Assembly (NCBI GenBank): GCA_001970955.1 | Contig: MPUH01000494.1 | Span: 1 to 50,385 of the forward strand | Source of the DNA: Stentor coeruleus | Lineage: Eukaryota > Ciliophora > Heterotrichea > Heterotrichida > Stentoridae | Direction of reading: 5' to 3' | Length of the DNA stretch: 50,385 nucleotides | The notes under the pieces: generated by a model | The model's database searches: none | What the model was told of the DNA's origin: nothing | Seen by the model: only the letters and a program-made list of their open reading frames with translations | Position numbers and translations under genes: made by a program | In this document: positions 1 through 9,586 of the stretch, in pieces | How the letters are laid out: each line of letters opens with the position of its first letter | How positions within the stretch are numbered: position 1 is the first letter of the stretch

Positions 1-28
1 ATTCTACATTTTTAACAAAAATCTAAAT

Positions 29-495
29 TTAATTATTGAACTTTGTGACTGGATCTTCAGACTTGATTAGCACTGAAAGCTTTTGGAACAAATCGAATCT
101 GGAGATTATTCCTAAGAGTTTTTTTTACTTCCCAATGATGAAAGCTTACATAATAATACAATTGCTGGTTTGAGTATTGAGCTGTCATTACAAAAAATCA
201 ATAAGTTTATAAGGACTTCAAGTTTCTGCTGACTTTTTAAACTTGGGTTGGCCAATTGTGGCTCAGCTCTTAATAGTATCGGCTCTATGTCAGATGACTC
301 TAAGTTGAAAAGGTTTTGTGTGTCAGCAGAAATCCTTGACCTTTTGACTATTGCATCAAATCTCTTTTTTTTTCTTAACTCGACCATAGATTCTTCCCTT
401 TTTTTCTTCAATTCATCAACATCTAGATGCTTAAAAAAGATTTGTTCCTTTCTTCGACAAGATCTGATGTGAAATTCATTTTTATAACCTTGCAT
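29..495 (-). pseudogene. Importin-alpha N-terminal (IBB) fragment, probably broken
   Basis: The first ~60 residues match an importin-beta-binding domain: the basic stretch DELKKKREESMVELRKKKRF (residues 27-46) followed by IVKRSR is the typical IBB signature of nuclear import adaptor importin-alpha. The following helices fit the start of the first armadillo repeats. The ORF stops at 112 with TAG. Removing a GTA...TAG stretch of 17 nt (112-128) keeps importin-like sequence going for 27 residues, and then a TAA at 29-31 closes the frame again. The 17-nt element is longer than the other introns here and lacks their A at -6, so a decayed or truncated copy is at least as likely as a real spliced gene. 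The rest of a ~500-residue importin-alpha would lie beyond the left edge of the window. Family assignment is fairly sure; functional status is not. Confidence 0.55.
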
Positions 496-831
496 CTTTG
501 TAAGGATTTTAGATATAAAATCAAGATATTGGTAGGGTTTTATAGGTATTTACAAGTGTTGGGAATTGATTAACTGATGGGAATTTTAGTTTTTGTTATA
601 GTATGGATATAGGGTTTGTGGGATTTTTAATTTGGCTTCAATTGAAATCTGTGCTTTATTTTTAGGTTTGAAGGTTAAGAAAATTTGATAGTGTTTAAGA
701 ATTATTGCATATGAGAGTTTATACATATTTATATTATCAATCATAACATAGTCCTATTTCTCTTTTGAGTCATAAAAACTATTCAGATTTCTAAATTTAA
801 ATAAGAATTGTAACACTATAAAATATCATAA
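496..831. promoter_or_regulatory. Intergenic 5' flank, plus strand G-rich and C-poor
   Basis: No ORF. This lies upstream of the minus-strand importin-alpha fragment and of tRNA-Ala. Positions 541-660 of the plus strand contain 29 G but only 6 C, the strand asymmetry seen in most other 5' flanks in this window. No TATA-like element can be singled out in such AT-rich DNA. Confidence 0.3.
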
Positions 832-904
832 GGGGATCTAGCTCAAATGGTAGAGCGCTTGCTTAGCATGCAAGAGGCACTGGGATCGATGCCCAGGTTC
901 TCCA
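832..904 (+). tRNA. tRNA-Ala: tRNA-Ala (anticodon AGC)
   Basis: A full 73-nt cloverleaf can be drawn. The acceptor stem GGGGATC pairs with GTTCTCC (one G-T and one T-T pair) with discriminator A. The D arm contains the A-box-like TAGCTCAAATGGTAGAGC. The anticodon arm has the loop CTTAGCATG with AGC. The T arm CTGGG/CCCAG closes the loop ATCGATG. There is no intron. It is followed at once by TTTTT at 905-909, a normal RNA polymerase III terminator. It decodes GCU/GCC alanine codons through inosine at position 34 (established for eukaryotic AGC-anticodon tRNAs). Confidence 0.95.
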
Positions 905-997
905 TTTTTAACCCAAACTTTTTCAAACACGGCCTCCCCTCTTAAAACCCCACAAATATCCTCTTTTTAACAACTAATAATTATAAATTAGGAAAAA

Positions 998-1237
998 ATG
1001 CAACCAACAAGACTTGCAAAAGAAGTCAAAAAATCATCAACGAGCCCAATGAAAACCCCTGACAAAAAAAAAGTCCCCCCAAAAGCGCCGATTGCCAAAA
1101 AATCACCCATCAAAACCAAATTAACGACCGTCCCTAAAAAAGTGAAGCACATAAAATCTTTGAGCCAAATCGCTATGTTTGAAGGACTCAAGCAGACTTC
1201 AGTCAATCTTGTTGAAGGTGTAAGGTATAATAAATAG
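998..1237 (+). CDS. Small lysine/proline-rich basic protein, hypothetical
   Basis: 79 codons from ATG 998 to TAG 1235-1237. The N-terminal ~55 residues are low-complexity K/P/T/S (TPDKKKVPPKAPIAKK and similar) and very basic. The last ~20 residues (SLSQIAMFEGLKQTSVNLVE) look like one amphipathic helix. It resembles linker-histone-like tails in composition only; no globular domain is visible. The 5' flank (911-987) is C-rich and G-poor like those of secure genes, which argues for a real gene. The C-terminus is uncertain: GT...TAG strings of 13 and 18 nt lie across the stop, but neither has the usual 15-nt length. The reverse-strand ORF over the same bases is judged a shadow. Confidence 0.45.
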   Translation: MQPTRLAKEVKKSSTSPMKTPDKKKVPPKAPIAKKSPIKTKLTTVPKKVKHIKSLSQIAMFEGLKQTSVNLVEGVRYNK

Positions 1238-2136
1238 TGTTTTAAATATTAGAGTTGCTAAATGAATCGTAATTAGAAATACTTAGCGATTATCTAGGCA
1301 ATATTACATTATAAAAAGTAAATGCTCGCAGTATCTTAAAGAAAACGATGCATTCATCATCGATAAGTACTACCATAACTGTTAGAGACAAATGAGTTGC
1401 TCAAAAGCCATTTTAAATTTGAAGTGCCCATCAAGAATCACCAAAAATATGGACTATTTTTTAATGATCAAATTTGGAATCGAAAAATAATGAAATTCTT
1501 ACTATTGATATTGGTTTAATAAATTTAATAAAGCGAACTTCAAGAATAGTATATGCTCATATAGAAGCAATAAAGTAATATTTCGTATTTTTCGCATCTA
1601 AATAGAGCAATATTTACATGAAAATGAGAGTAAATTTTGTAAGAATAAGTACCTTAGAGGTCAAAGGGTTAGTGCTATTGAGCGCACATCAGAAAAAAAA
1701 AGCTTTCTTTTAAAGGTGAAAAATTGAAATAGAAAAACTTAATAAATATTACAAACCAGTACGTTCATCTTGATCATAAGTGCATACCGATCTATGGAGA
1801 GAGTATAATGGTCTAAATAAAGAAAATTTTGAATACTATAATGCAAATTACTCTAAATACCTTAAAGACCTAACTCATTTATGCTTTTATAATTTTTTCT
1901 AAATTAAACAGCAAATCTTAAAGAATTCATTATATTTATGATATAAACTTTGATAATTTAAACTAATAAATATATCTTTAAAATTTCAACATAAAAATCA
2001 AGCTTTCATTATTTTTATTTAACAATTTTCTAATGTTATTTAAGATTAAAACTTAAGTATGAAATCATAAAGATTTATTTAAGTATACTTATTGCTAAAT
2101 AATAAAATTGAATACTACTTATTAAGATATTGCTTA
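1238..2136. other. 900-bp AT-rich intergenic stretch with one coding-like remnant
   Basis: No intact gene. On the plus strand, the frame starting at 1287 stays open to TAA at 1488-1490 except for a single TAG (68 codons) and has coding-like composition in the middle, including IIDKYYHNC just before the TAG. No 15-16-nt intron removes that TAG. This could be a decayed gene or chance. Nothing recognisable was found in 1500-2136. Confidence 0.25.
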
Positions 2137-3342
2137 CTAAGAAAAGAAGTTTAATTTTGGCGATGGAGTTCTATAAAATCTGGAATACGGAGAAAGTACT
2201 GGATTTCTTATTTCCTGAGGTGCATCTTTAAAAAATATGTCTGATTTATATGATGGCGATTTCACAATTGTATTTGCAGGCATTTGAAACCTAGGAGATA
2301 AATTCTTTTCAACAAATAAATCTTTATTCATTCTCTTTTCTTCTTCAGTTAGTTGATAATATCCAGACCTCTTATTTTTTAAATCTTCTTGTTGATTTTT
2401 TAGTGCTTGTAAGTAGTCGACTTTTCTATTTTTTTCCTGATTTTTTTTTTCTAATTCAAGCATTCTAAGTTCTTCGGTTTTTCTTGCATTTTCTTCATAA
2501 ACTTTTTGTTTGAAAATTTCATCATCTCTTTTTTGCTTCTCTTTTTCCTCTAATTGTCTTTGCATGCTTTCCTTTGTCATCATAGCATACTGCCTTTTTC
2601 TTTTTGCTTCTTCAAGAGCTTCTTGATTTCTCTTTCTTTCTTGATCTTTGCAGCCCTTATAAATCCAATCATCAACAAGAGCTTTTCTTTCCATATCTTT
2701 TGACAGAACTTGCTCACTAAATATTGACATTTTTTGATTTTGTTTAGAAGCTAACATATTGAAGTATTCTTGACGAGCCTTTTCTTTTTTCTCTTCAGCA
2801 ATTAGTCTTTCGTTGATCATTTTTCTTTCATTCTCCCTTTCTCTTTCTTGCTCTACTACCTTCAATTGTTTTTGGAGTTGAGCCATGTTTTTCATTTCAG
2901 TCTGCTGCTTGGCTTCAATCTTTTTCTTTTCGTTCAATTTTTGTTCCTCTAAACGCTTTTTTTCTTCTGCAGCTCTTAAGTACATTTGATCTTCATGATC
3001 GCTCATTACTTTTTGCATTTCTTTATTTACTCTCTGAATACCCTTATGAGATTCTATCATTTGAGCTATGTTTTTTTTCTTTCTTATATCTTCTTCTTTT
3101 CTTTCTTGTTCTTCTAGCTCATAAAGTCTTACTCGATTTGAAATGATTTCAGCTTCATTAGCCTTTTCTTTTTTAAGGGTTTCTTGGCTTAAATTTTTCA
3201 TAAATAGCAAACCGTCAAGTTCTTTCTTGTATACTCTACGCTCGTTCTTTGCTTGCTCTTTTTCAAGTTCCATTTGCTTTCTATCTCTTTCTGCTTTTTT
3301 CTGTTGAATTACTCCCCAATCATCATGAACTTCAGGCTCCAT
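2137..3342 (-). CDS. Coiled-coil protein, trichohyalin/plectin-homology-like
   Basis: 401 residues from ATG 3342 to TAG 2137. Residues ~8-330 are an almost unbroken charged helix, very rich in K, E, R and Q with heptad spacing. The final ~70 residues are not coiled coil and end in a proline/serine stretch (SPYSRFYRTPSPKLNFFS). Single long helices of this kind with E/K/R-rich repeats are typical of ciliary TPH proteins (MNS1, CFAP45 and CFAP53 families) that lie inside axonemal doublets. I cannot assign it to one of these from the sequence. No membrane segment or signal peptide. It sits 184 nt downstream of the VID27-like gene start-to-stop array on the same strand. A cytoskeletal or ciliary role is inference. 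Confidence 0.75.
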   Translation of the reverse strand: MEPEVHDDWGVIQQKKAERDRKQMELEKEQAKNERRVYKKELDGLLFMKNLSQETLKKEKANEAEIISNRVRLYELEEQERKEEDIRKKKNIAQMIESHKGIQRVNKEMQKVMSDHEDQMYLRAAEEKKRLEEQKLNEKKKIEAKQQTEMKNMAQLQKQLKVVEQERERENERKMINERLIAEEKKEKARQEYFNMLASKQNQKMSIFSEQVLSKDMERKALVDDWIYKGCKDQERKRNQEALEEAKRKRQYAMMTKESMQRQLEEKEKQKRDDEIFKQKVYEENARKTEELRMLELEKKNQEKNRKVDYLQALKNQQEDLKNKRSGYYQLTEEEKRMNKDLFVEKNLSPRFQMPANTIVKSPSYKSDIFFKDAPQEIRNPVLSPYSRFYRTPSPKLNFFS

Positions 3343-3526
3343 TTATTATATATCGTTATTACCTTTTTAAATTTTCATTGATTAATTTTCTTTAGCTAGC
3401 CTGTCTTTTATATTCATTTATCTTTAAGTACATACTAATTATTACATGAATTTGCGATGCAATAAAATAAATCATTTATTACTTATTGAACTGAAATATA
3501 AGATAAGATTTAACCTAATTAAAAAG

Positions 3527-5725
3527 TTATTTTTTCCTAGAATTCCACCTACTTCTTTGAACTTGAACAGTCTTTGGATAGGTTATCACAACACTATCAT
3601 CACCTAATTTAAATTCATTTTTGATTACTGAGTATTCCATAGGCTTAATAAAGTAATCGTCAGCTTTACCATTTTTAACGCTAGCGAAATTCCAAACTAT
3701 AACAAGATTTCCTGTTGAAGTTATTATCGATGTTTCTTCATTAGATTCATTCACGTTGAATTTTGCAGGAGTGAAGTTTATAGTAAGAATCTGATATCTT
3801 GCAATATCATCTGGACTAATAACAAGCTTGCGTGGTGGTTTTCTCTTTCTTGCAAGAGCTTTTGTATAAGCTAATTCCCCACCATATTTTGTCTGTATAA
3901 CCATCAAATAATTATCTGTAGTTGCGACAAGCCATTCTCCATTACTAGTTGAATCTATACTTTTGATAGCATGGCCTAATCCAGGAAAGTTTGTTGTAGA
4001 TTTTTTCCCAATTTCTTTATACAATCTGATTTCTCCTTTATCACTACCTGCTGCAATATGCCCTTGTTCAGTAGTTGACATACATGAGAGTAACGGGTTT
4101 GAACTATAAGAAAAGGTTTGAACAATTTTTTTTGGGTCTCTAGGATCAATTGTGTAAAGAGCTTTTTCAGATAATCCTAAGAACAAACTTGAATCAGTAA
4201 GCTGTGAGAACTTAGAAGTATGACAAAGTTTTCGAATTGGATCTTCTTTGATTTTAAATTCATCTACAATCTGACATCGGTTCAAATCTAATTGATAAAC
4301 TATGTTAGGCATTTTGCTGTTGAGGAATAATAAATTAGAATCTTGTTTTTGAAGAAGCATTTGTGAAGGATTAGCATCAAGGTTCATGATAGATGTCTGC
4401 TTAAGACCTGATTCAGAGTCACTGTATATAGTGATTTTTCCTTTTCTAGAAGCATATACACGAGAATCCCTCCAACTTGTTATAGAGTCTTTGATATCCT
4501 CGAAATCTTCATTTATCGGTGCAGGTGGTACCGGCTCTTCGAAGTCTAATTCCATCTTCTCATGCTCCCTATTTGCTTCTTCTCTTTTATTTTCATTTTC
4601 TACTATTCCTGAANATTTAATATTTAATATTTATTTAAATAATAATTTTTAAAGTAGCTCTTCGAAGTCTAATTCCATCTTCTCATGCTCCCTATTTGCT
4701 TCTTCTCTTTTATTTTCATTTTCTACTATTCCTGAAACCCATTTCTGATCCTCTTCATTAAGTTCTGAAATATAAATTTTTTTCTCTGATTCATATTTAG
4801 CAATGCTAATTATTCCCTCCAAGCTGTTTATATCATCTAATAAAACAGCTTTCCATGTTCTCCTCTCAGAAGCATTAACATTTTCTACCCAGCTAACATA
4901 TTTATTCTCTGGCTCTACTTTTGAGTGGAATTGATTGTCCATAAGAATTCTCATTACTATTTGAGATTCTCTAACTATGTCAAGACTGATTCTGAACTCT
5001 GGATGTCTTATTATAAGAAAAGCAATACCTTTATCAGTCAATATTGGAGTTTCTAATCCAGGGCCAATCAAATATAAATCTCCTGGAGACATAAAAATAA
5101 TACTATCTGGTGTATATAAATGACTAAGTGCCTGCAAAGCCATTCTTTTAAATTCTAATTCAGTCATAGCTTTTTTTTCTTCTTGGATGATAACTTCAGG
5201 CTTAATCTGAGCCTTTGAAATATCACTGGCCACAATTTGCTTAGTGACTGCCAATTTTGATTGTGCAGCCTTGAGATTTTTTAGTCTATAATTTGGATCT
5301 TGGAATCCTTCTTCTTCAATTTTCAAATGTTTCGCGATAAAAGCTGCAAAGCCTTGGTAAGAATTGTAATTTTCGAATTCAAACCCATAGAATGTTCCGG
5401 GTTGGCTTTGGGGATTCAAATCAACCCATTTAATACACTCAATTCTCACTTCATCATCACTAATAGAGTAGTGAATAAGCTGAGAGTCTGCATTTAGAGG
5501 AAATGATATGTAGGACATTTGCTCTTGTTCATAATCGTATTCATCATTTTTTATAAAGAGTTCTTTATTTTTTACTATAAGAGTTGAGTTCATGAACTCT
5601 GTTTTTTTTGAATAATTATCTTGAGGATTTGCAAGCCTAACTAGGCTACCAGTTCCACTGAACTCGGCATTTCTGAAAAATCCTTTAAGCCACTCCATAT
5701 TATAAGGGGATAAATATTTTAGCAT
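3527..5725 (-). CDS. VID27: VID27-like beta-propeller protein (split by an assembly join)
   Basis: Read from ATG 5725 to stop 3527. The frame appears as two ORFs only because of a scaffold N at 4614 and a duplicated 80-bp block; deleting 4614-4736 (123 nt) restores one 691-residue protein. The N-terminal half (residues 1-340) fits the PH-like/Vid27 N-terminal region. The C-terminal ~330 residues form the VID27 propeller: MLLQKQDSNLLFLNS, IVYQLDLNRCQIVDEFKI, GHIAAGSDKGEIRLYKEIG, FPGLGHAIKSIDSTSNGEWL and ATTDNYLMVIQTKYG, in the family order. VID27 proteins are cytoplasmic and were linked in yeast to vacuole import and degradation of fructose-1,6-bisphosphatase; their biochemical role is poorly defined. 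The acidic linker MELDFEEPVPPAPINEDFED sits exactly where the false break falls. Confidence 0.85.
4534..4736. repeat. Assembly artefact: 80-bp exact direct duplication around an N
   Basis: Positions 4534-4613 and 4657-4736 are identical 80-bp blocks separated by a single N (4614) and 42 nt of almost pure A/T. The blocks fall inside one reading frame, and both reading-frame halves contain the same MELDFEE stretch. This is what results when two overlapping contigs are scaffolded without merging the overlap; the 42-nt tail is probably a low-quality contig end. Confidence 0.9.
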
Positions 5726-6755
5726 AAGAATATATCTAGATAATTTCTATAAGACTCTGTGACTCTAAAGGATAATAATTAATAAATTATTTAAAGAAGA
5801 ATATGTTTATTCCTGAGTTTACAAATACCCACTAAGCATTCATAGATTGGCGATGTAAATAATCACAGCAAAACATTCTAAGTGATTTTATACAATTCTG
5901 CTAATATAATCACCTCTCACATTTTGAAATATTTATCATTATCTCTATCCTTTATTTTATTAATTGTCTTTGATAATTCGCTTACTTTTTCTGACTTTAA
6001 AATTTTGCACTTAACCAAATTATTTTAGTGATTTAGATATTCAAAAAAAATAATATATTTTTGCATTTTATATTAGGTTCACTTCAGAACTTGCTATGAG
6101 TTATTTTATTTCTATAGGGTTAATTTTTAGTATATTTTCTTTTTATTTCAGAAATTTGCATATAAAAAGTCTTAATAGATAAAGAATCTTTTTAGTTTTA
6201 TCCTCATTTCAAGATAGTATGCTGGGTTAAGAAAACTAGCTAAAAATAGTATCATTTCAATACTGCTAAATAGACTCTCGATTAATATTCTATTTGTGAT
6301 ATTAGAATTTTATTAATTTTATAGCTTATATTTCCACAAACGATTTAGCATTTTCCTATCAAACTAAGCATAGATATGAAATTTTTAAATAGATAAATGA
6401 TAATCTAATAAATAATTTATATTTACTGCTAATCAAAGCCATATCTTTAGCCTATCATTAACCTGTTCTACATCCATTTCTAATTATAGATTCCATAGTT
6501 GATGTATTTTTGCTTAATAATCCATTATAGTCATAATTATGTTATCTTATTCTCAGTCTTTCTGAAAATTATAATATAAACATTCACTAAGATTTTAATT
6601 GCTTTAAGTGTATTACTAAAATCTACTTTCAAAAACTATAAATTTCATTATCAATAAAATATATTATTTACAACTGTAATGAATAGAGAAAAACTTTACT
6701 TCTTATAACATCAAAGCATTATTCTTGCATTAATAGATGATAATTTTATATACCT
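5726..6755. other. 1-kb AT-rich intergenic region between divergent genes
   Basis: It separates the 5' ends of the VID27-like gene (-) and the phosphodiesterase gene (+), so it should hold both promoters. No gene was found. A short coding-like run on the minus strand around 6030-5880 (including KSEKVSELSKTINKIKD) is broken by stops and is probably a relic. No RNA gene was recognised. Confidence 0.3.
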
Positions 6756-8966
6756 ATGCGTTATTTGCTTATAAATATGATATCAAAGATAACAGAAACA
6801 GAACTTAACATATATCGTCAATCAAAGCCAACTATCTATAACCTATTGGATAATGCTAAATTTGAAAACCAAAACATTCCTATAAATCCAAATACTTTAT
6901 CATTCTTAGATAGGGCAATTGAATTAGAATATACTCGAGAAATGTATTTGAATGAAGGATTATCAAAAATGTCTGATGAGTTTAAACTATCTTTGACTTA
7001 CTTTTACACTGTAAATACAGTATTTTTATTAGCACTTCTTGGATTTTCTATACTGATGTTTTCATCATCAGACTACTCAAGATTTGAAATGTCATTACAC
7101 ATAGGAATTATTTTAGGCTTACTTTTATTATATTTTTTGCTTTTATACTTAATCACCCGATCAAAGCGCTATATAATTTTAAGCAAGAACTACTTTACTG
7201 TTTTAGCTATACTTGTAAATACTTACCTTATTATCTGTGATAGTAAAGTTCTTAGCGGCTTTAATTCATCAAAGTCGGAAACTCATTATTTACCACATAC
7301 TCTTATCCTTATTTCATTTACCGCAGTAATTAGAAACATGATTTTTGATGATTTTCTTTGTTATCTCATTATTGTTGTTCATAATATTGGCTTTTTTTTG
7401 ATTTTTAATTTAACCCTTTCGCATGCAAATTTGTATAATAAACTCTGTGAATGCGCAATTCTTATAGTATTTTTATGTTATCAATTGATAGAAACTCACA
7501 TAAACTGTTTGAGAAGCAAAATCATTTTCTGGAGAAAATTCAGTGAAGAGAGAACTGTGATAGATGGTGTTGATATAGAAAAAAACTTTACTAATGAGTT
7601 TGAAACTGAGACAGAGCATCTTATTTTTTTATGTGATAAAATAAAAAATGATATAAAACAAGCATCAAAAGCAATTATTTATAAAGATGTGAAGCAGAAG
7701 TTAAAAGAATCAATTTCTGATATTATGAAAATAAAAAAAATAGCTGGTCATGGGACTATCGGTGCTCCTGTTATAATTGAAAACCATGTTAAAGATCAGG
7801 AAGACAGAGAGTTTATTGAACAAAATTATCGTGAAGTTTCTTTATCAAGTCATGGTGAATATCATAAATCAACAACTTTTATTAATTTATTTGACCACAA
7901 AAACAATGCTTTATTCCCAGACTATGGTGTTCGACAACTTTCAAGTGTTCTTGAAGGAATAGGCAAGAACTGGAGTTTTGATATCTGGTTCGTACAGGAA
8001 ACAACAGGTTGTAGTATCACAATAGTTGGCCAATACTTGTTTGCCAAATTTAACTTGAGAAAACGCTTTAAAATATCAGAAGAAGCTTTAGAGCGATATC
8101 TGCATTCATTAGAATTTCACTACAAAGATAATCCTTATCATAATGCTTGTCATGGAGGTGATGTTATGCATAGTTTAATGTACTTTGTTACTTCTTCTGA
8201 TATTCAAAAGTTTTTAAATCCAATTGAAACTATGGCTTGTATAATAGCAGGACTTGCTCATGATGTTGGCCATCCAGGAGTTACAAGTCGTTATCTTATT
8301 CAAACTAGGGATCCTTTAGCTATACAATTTAATGATATAAGTGTTTTAGAAAACATGCATTGTTCAACTATATATCAATTCTTAATGAAACCTGGACATA
8401 ATATTTTTGAATGGGTTGATACTGATGACTGGACTTTGTCTAGAAGGATTATTATTGAAATGGTTCTTGCAACAGATATGGCAAAACATTTTGAAATACT
8501 TGGAAGATTTAGAACAAGGGCTTGCACTTTATGCGATTTGAATTTGGAAAAAATCGACGATAAATTACTTGTCCTTGCAACAGGGTTGAAGTGTGCTGAT
8601 ATAGGACATAGTGCCAAATATAATGACTTACACCAAAAATGGTCCAAATTTGTTATGGAAGAATTTTTCAAGCAAGGAGATCTGGAAAAGTCAAAAAAAC
8701 TTCCTGTATCAATGTATTGTGATAGAGCAACTACGAATATAGCTAAATCTCAGGCTGGGTTTCTTAGAAACATATGCTTACCATTATATGACGCTTGGAT
8801 TAAATATAATAACACGGAAGCTATCAATAAAACCTTGGAGGAGCTTAAAAAAAATATAGAATATTGGGATTCTTCCTATAAAAATAGACGATCAACACAG
8901 CCTGCGACTACTGATAATGTTATATCTCTGATGCCTCAAGAATCCTTTGGAGGCTCGCATGGTTAA
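6756..8966 (+). CDS. Membrane-bound class I 3',5'-cyclic nucleotide phosphodiesterase
   Basis: 736 residues. The C-terminal ~300 residues carry the class I PDE signature in order: YHNACHGGDVMHS, then the HD metal motif AGLAHDVGHPG, then NDISVLENMHCS, VLATDMAKHF and LKCADIGHSAK (second metal Asp), then the nucleotide-pocket region ending MYCDRATTNIAKSQAGF with the invariant glutamine. It should hydrolyse cAMP and/or cGMP. Before it lie about six hydrophobic segments (residues ~72-93, 105-130, 140-160, 175-195, 200-222, 228-245), then a ~150-residue linker, so the enzyme is membrane anchored with a cytosolic catalytic domain. Ciliate PDEs with N-terminal membrane domains fit cilia or cell-surface signalling (inference). 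ATG 6756 opens the frame; ATG 6777 is an alternative that removes only seven residues. No GAF domain is visible. Confidence 0.93.
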   Translation: MRYLLINMISKITETELNIYRQSKPTIYNLLDNAKFENQNIPINPNTLSFLDRAIELEYTREMYLNEGLSKMSDEFKLSLTYFYTVNTVFLLALLGFSILMFSSSDYSRFEMSLHIGIILGLLLLYFLLLYLITRSKRYIILSKNYFTVLAILVNTYLIICDSKVLSGFNSSKSETHYLPHTLILISFTAVIRNMIFDDFLCYLIIVVHNIGFFLIFNLTLSHANLYNKLCECAILIVFLCYQLIETHINCLRSKIIFWRKFSEERTVIDGVDIEKNFTNEFETETEHLIFLCDKIKNDIKQASKAIIYKDVKQKLKESISDIMKIKKIAGHGTIGAPVIIENHVKDQEDREFIEQNYREVSLSSHGEYHKSTTFINLFDHKNNALFPDYGVRQLSSVLEGIGKNWSFDIWFVQETTGCSITIVGQYLFAKFNLRKRFKISEEALERYLHSLEFHYKDNPYHNACHGGDVMHSLMYFVTSSDIQKFLNPIETMACIIAGLAHDVGHPGVTSRYLIQTRDPLAIQFNDISVLENMHCSTIYQFLMKPGHNIFEWVDTDDWTLSRRIIIEMVLATDMAKHFEILGRFRTRACTLCDLNLEKIDDKLLVLATGLKCADIGHSAKYNDLHQKWSKFVMEEFFKQGDLEKSKKLPVSMYCDRATTNIAKSQAGFLRNICLPLYDAWIKYNNTEAINKTLEELKKNIEYWDSSYKNRRSTQPATTDNVISLMPQESFGGSHG

Positions 8967-9586
8967 ATTGATTATAACTAATTAATATTCTAAATAAAAC
9001 AATTTCAGCATGTAGATATAGTTTTACATGCATTATCAAAATATATGTGAATTATAAAGTATTATCAAGTATGACAATAGCATATAGTAAAATTTCCCTT
9101 TATTCGAAGAATATATTGTGATATATAAAGAATCAGAAATTATTTGCAAGGTAAATATTTCTGAACTTAATGTTTGTGTTAAAGTTTTAAGGAAAATATT
9201 GAGGATTTAGAAAAAAAAAATTCCTAATCTCTTCGAATATTTAACTCAAAGATTTAAGATTAAAATATAGATGATTTAATCTTTGTGAACGAAGAAGAAA
9301 TCAGAAACTTAAAGAAGAATCTGTGACTTTAGAAGTAAAAAGCATGGTCAATTTACTGAAGCTTTTGTGAAACTTTATAACAAGATGAATAAAGAGAAGT
9401 TATTATCTGAAGTTGCAGAAACCAATCTAAGTAGATTAAATGCTGATGAACTTATCTCTAGATTAATGGATAATTATAGATTTATTATTCTATATGAAAT
9501 TAGTAGTTCAAAATCTTTCATGATTTAGGAAAAAAAATTCTTATTAAGTATTCAAACTATATAAACTTCATTTTGTTATTAAATAT
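8967..9586. other. Convergent 3' region with a decayed coding fragment
   Basis: 620 nt between the 3' ends of the PDE gene (+) and the LRR gene (-). It is AT-rich and featureless to about 9260, then holds the pseudogene fragment listed at 9313-9528. No terminator motif is distinguishable. Confidence 0.3.
9313..9528 (+). pseudogene. Decayed coding fragment, unknown family
   Basis: A 71-codon open stretch ends at TAG 9526-9528. It contains helical, charged sequence such as KHGQFTEAFVKLYNKMNKEK and NLSRLNADELISRLMDNYRF, and no start codon lies near its beginning. The two other plus frames just upstream (about 9260-9345) also give coding-like charged helices (LKEESVTLEVKS; VNEEEIRNLKK), as if the original frame had been shifted more than once. 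I do not recognise the family. A gene relic is the best explanation; a chance ORF cannot be excluded. Confidence 0.35.

Noticed and set aside
112-128. 17-nt GTA...TAG string as a genuine intron of importin-alpha
   Set aside because: It lacks the A at -6 and the 15-16-nt length of the other seven introns, and the frame closes again soon after; kept only as a possibility.
4386-4652. Plus-strand ORF running across the N at 4614
   Set aside because: It is antisense to the VID27-like gene and passes through an artefactual join.
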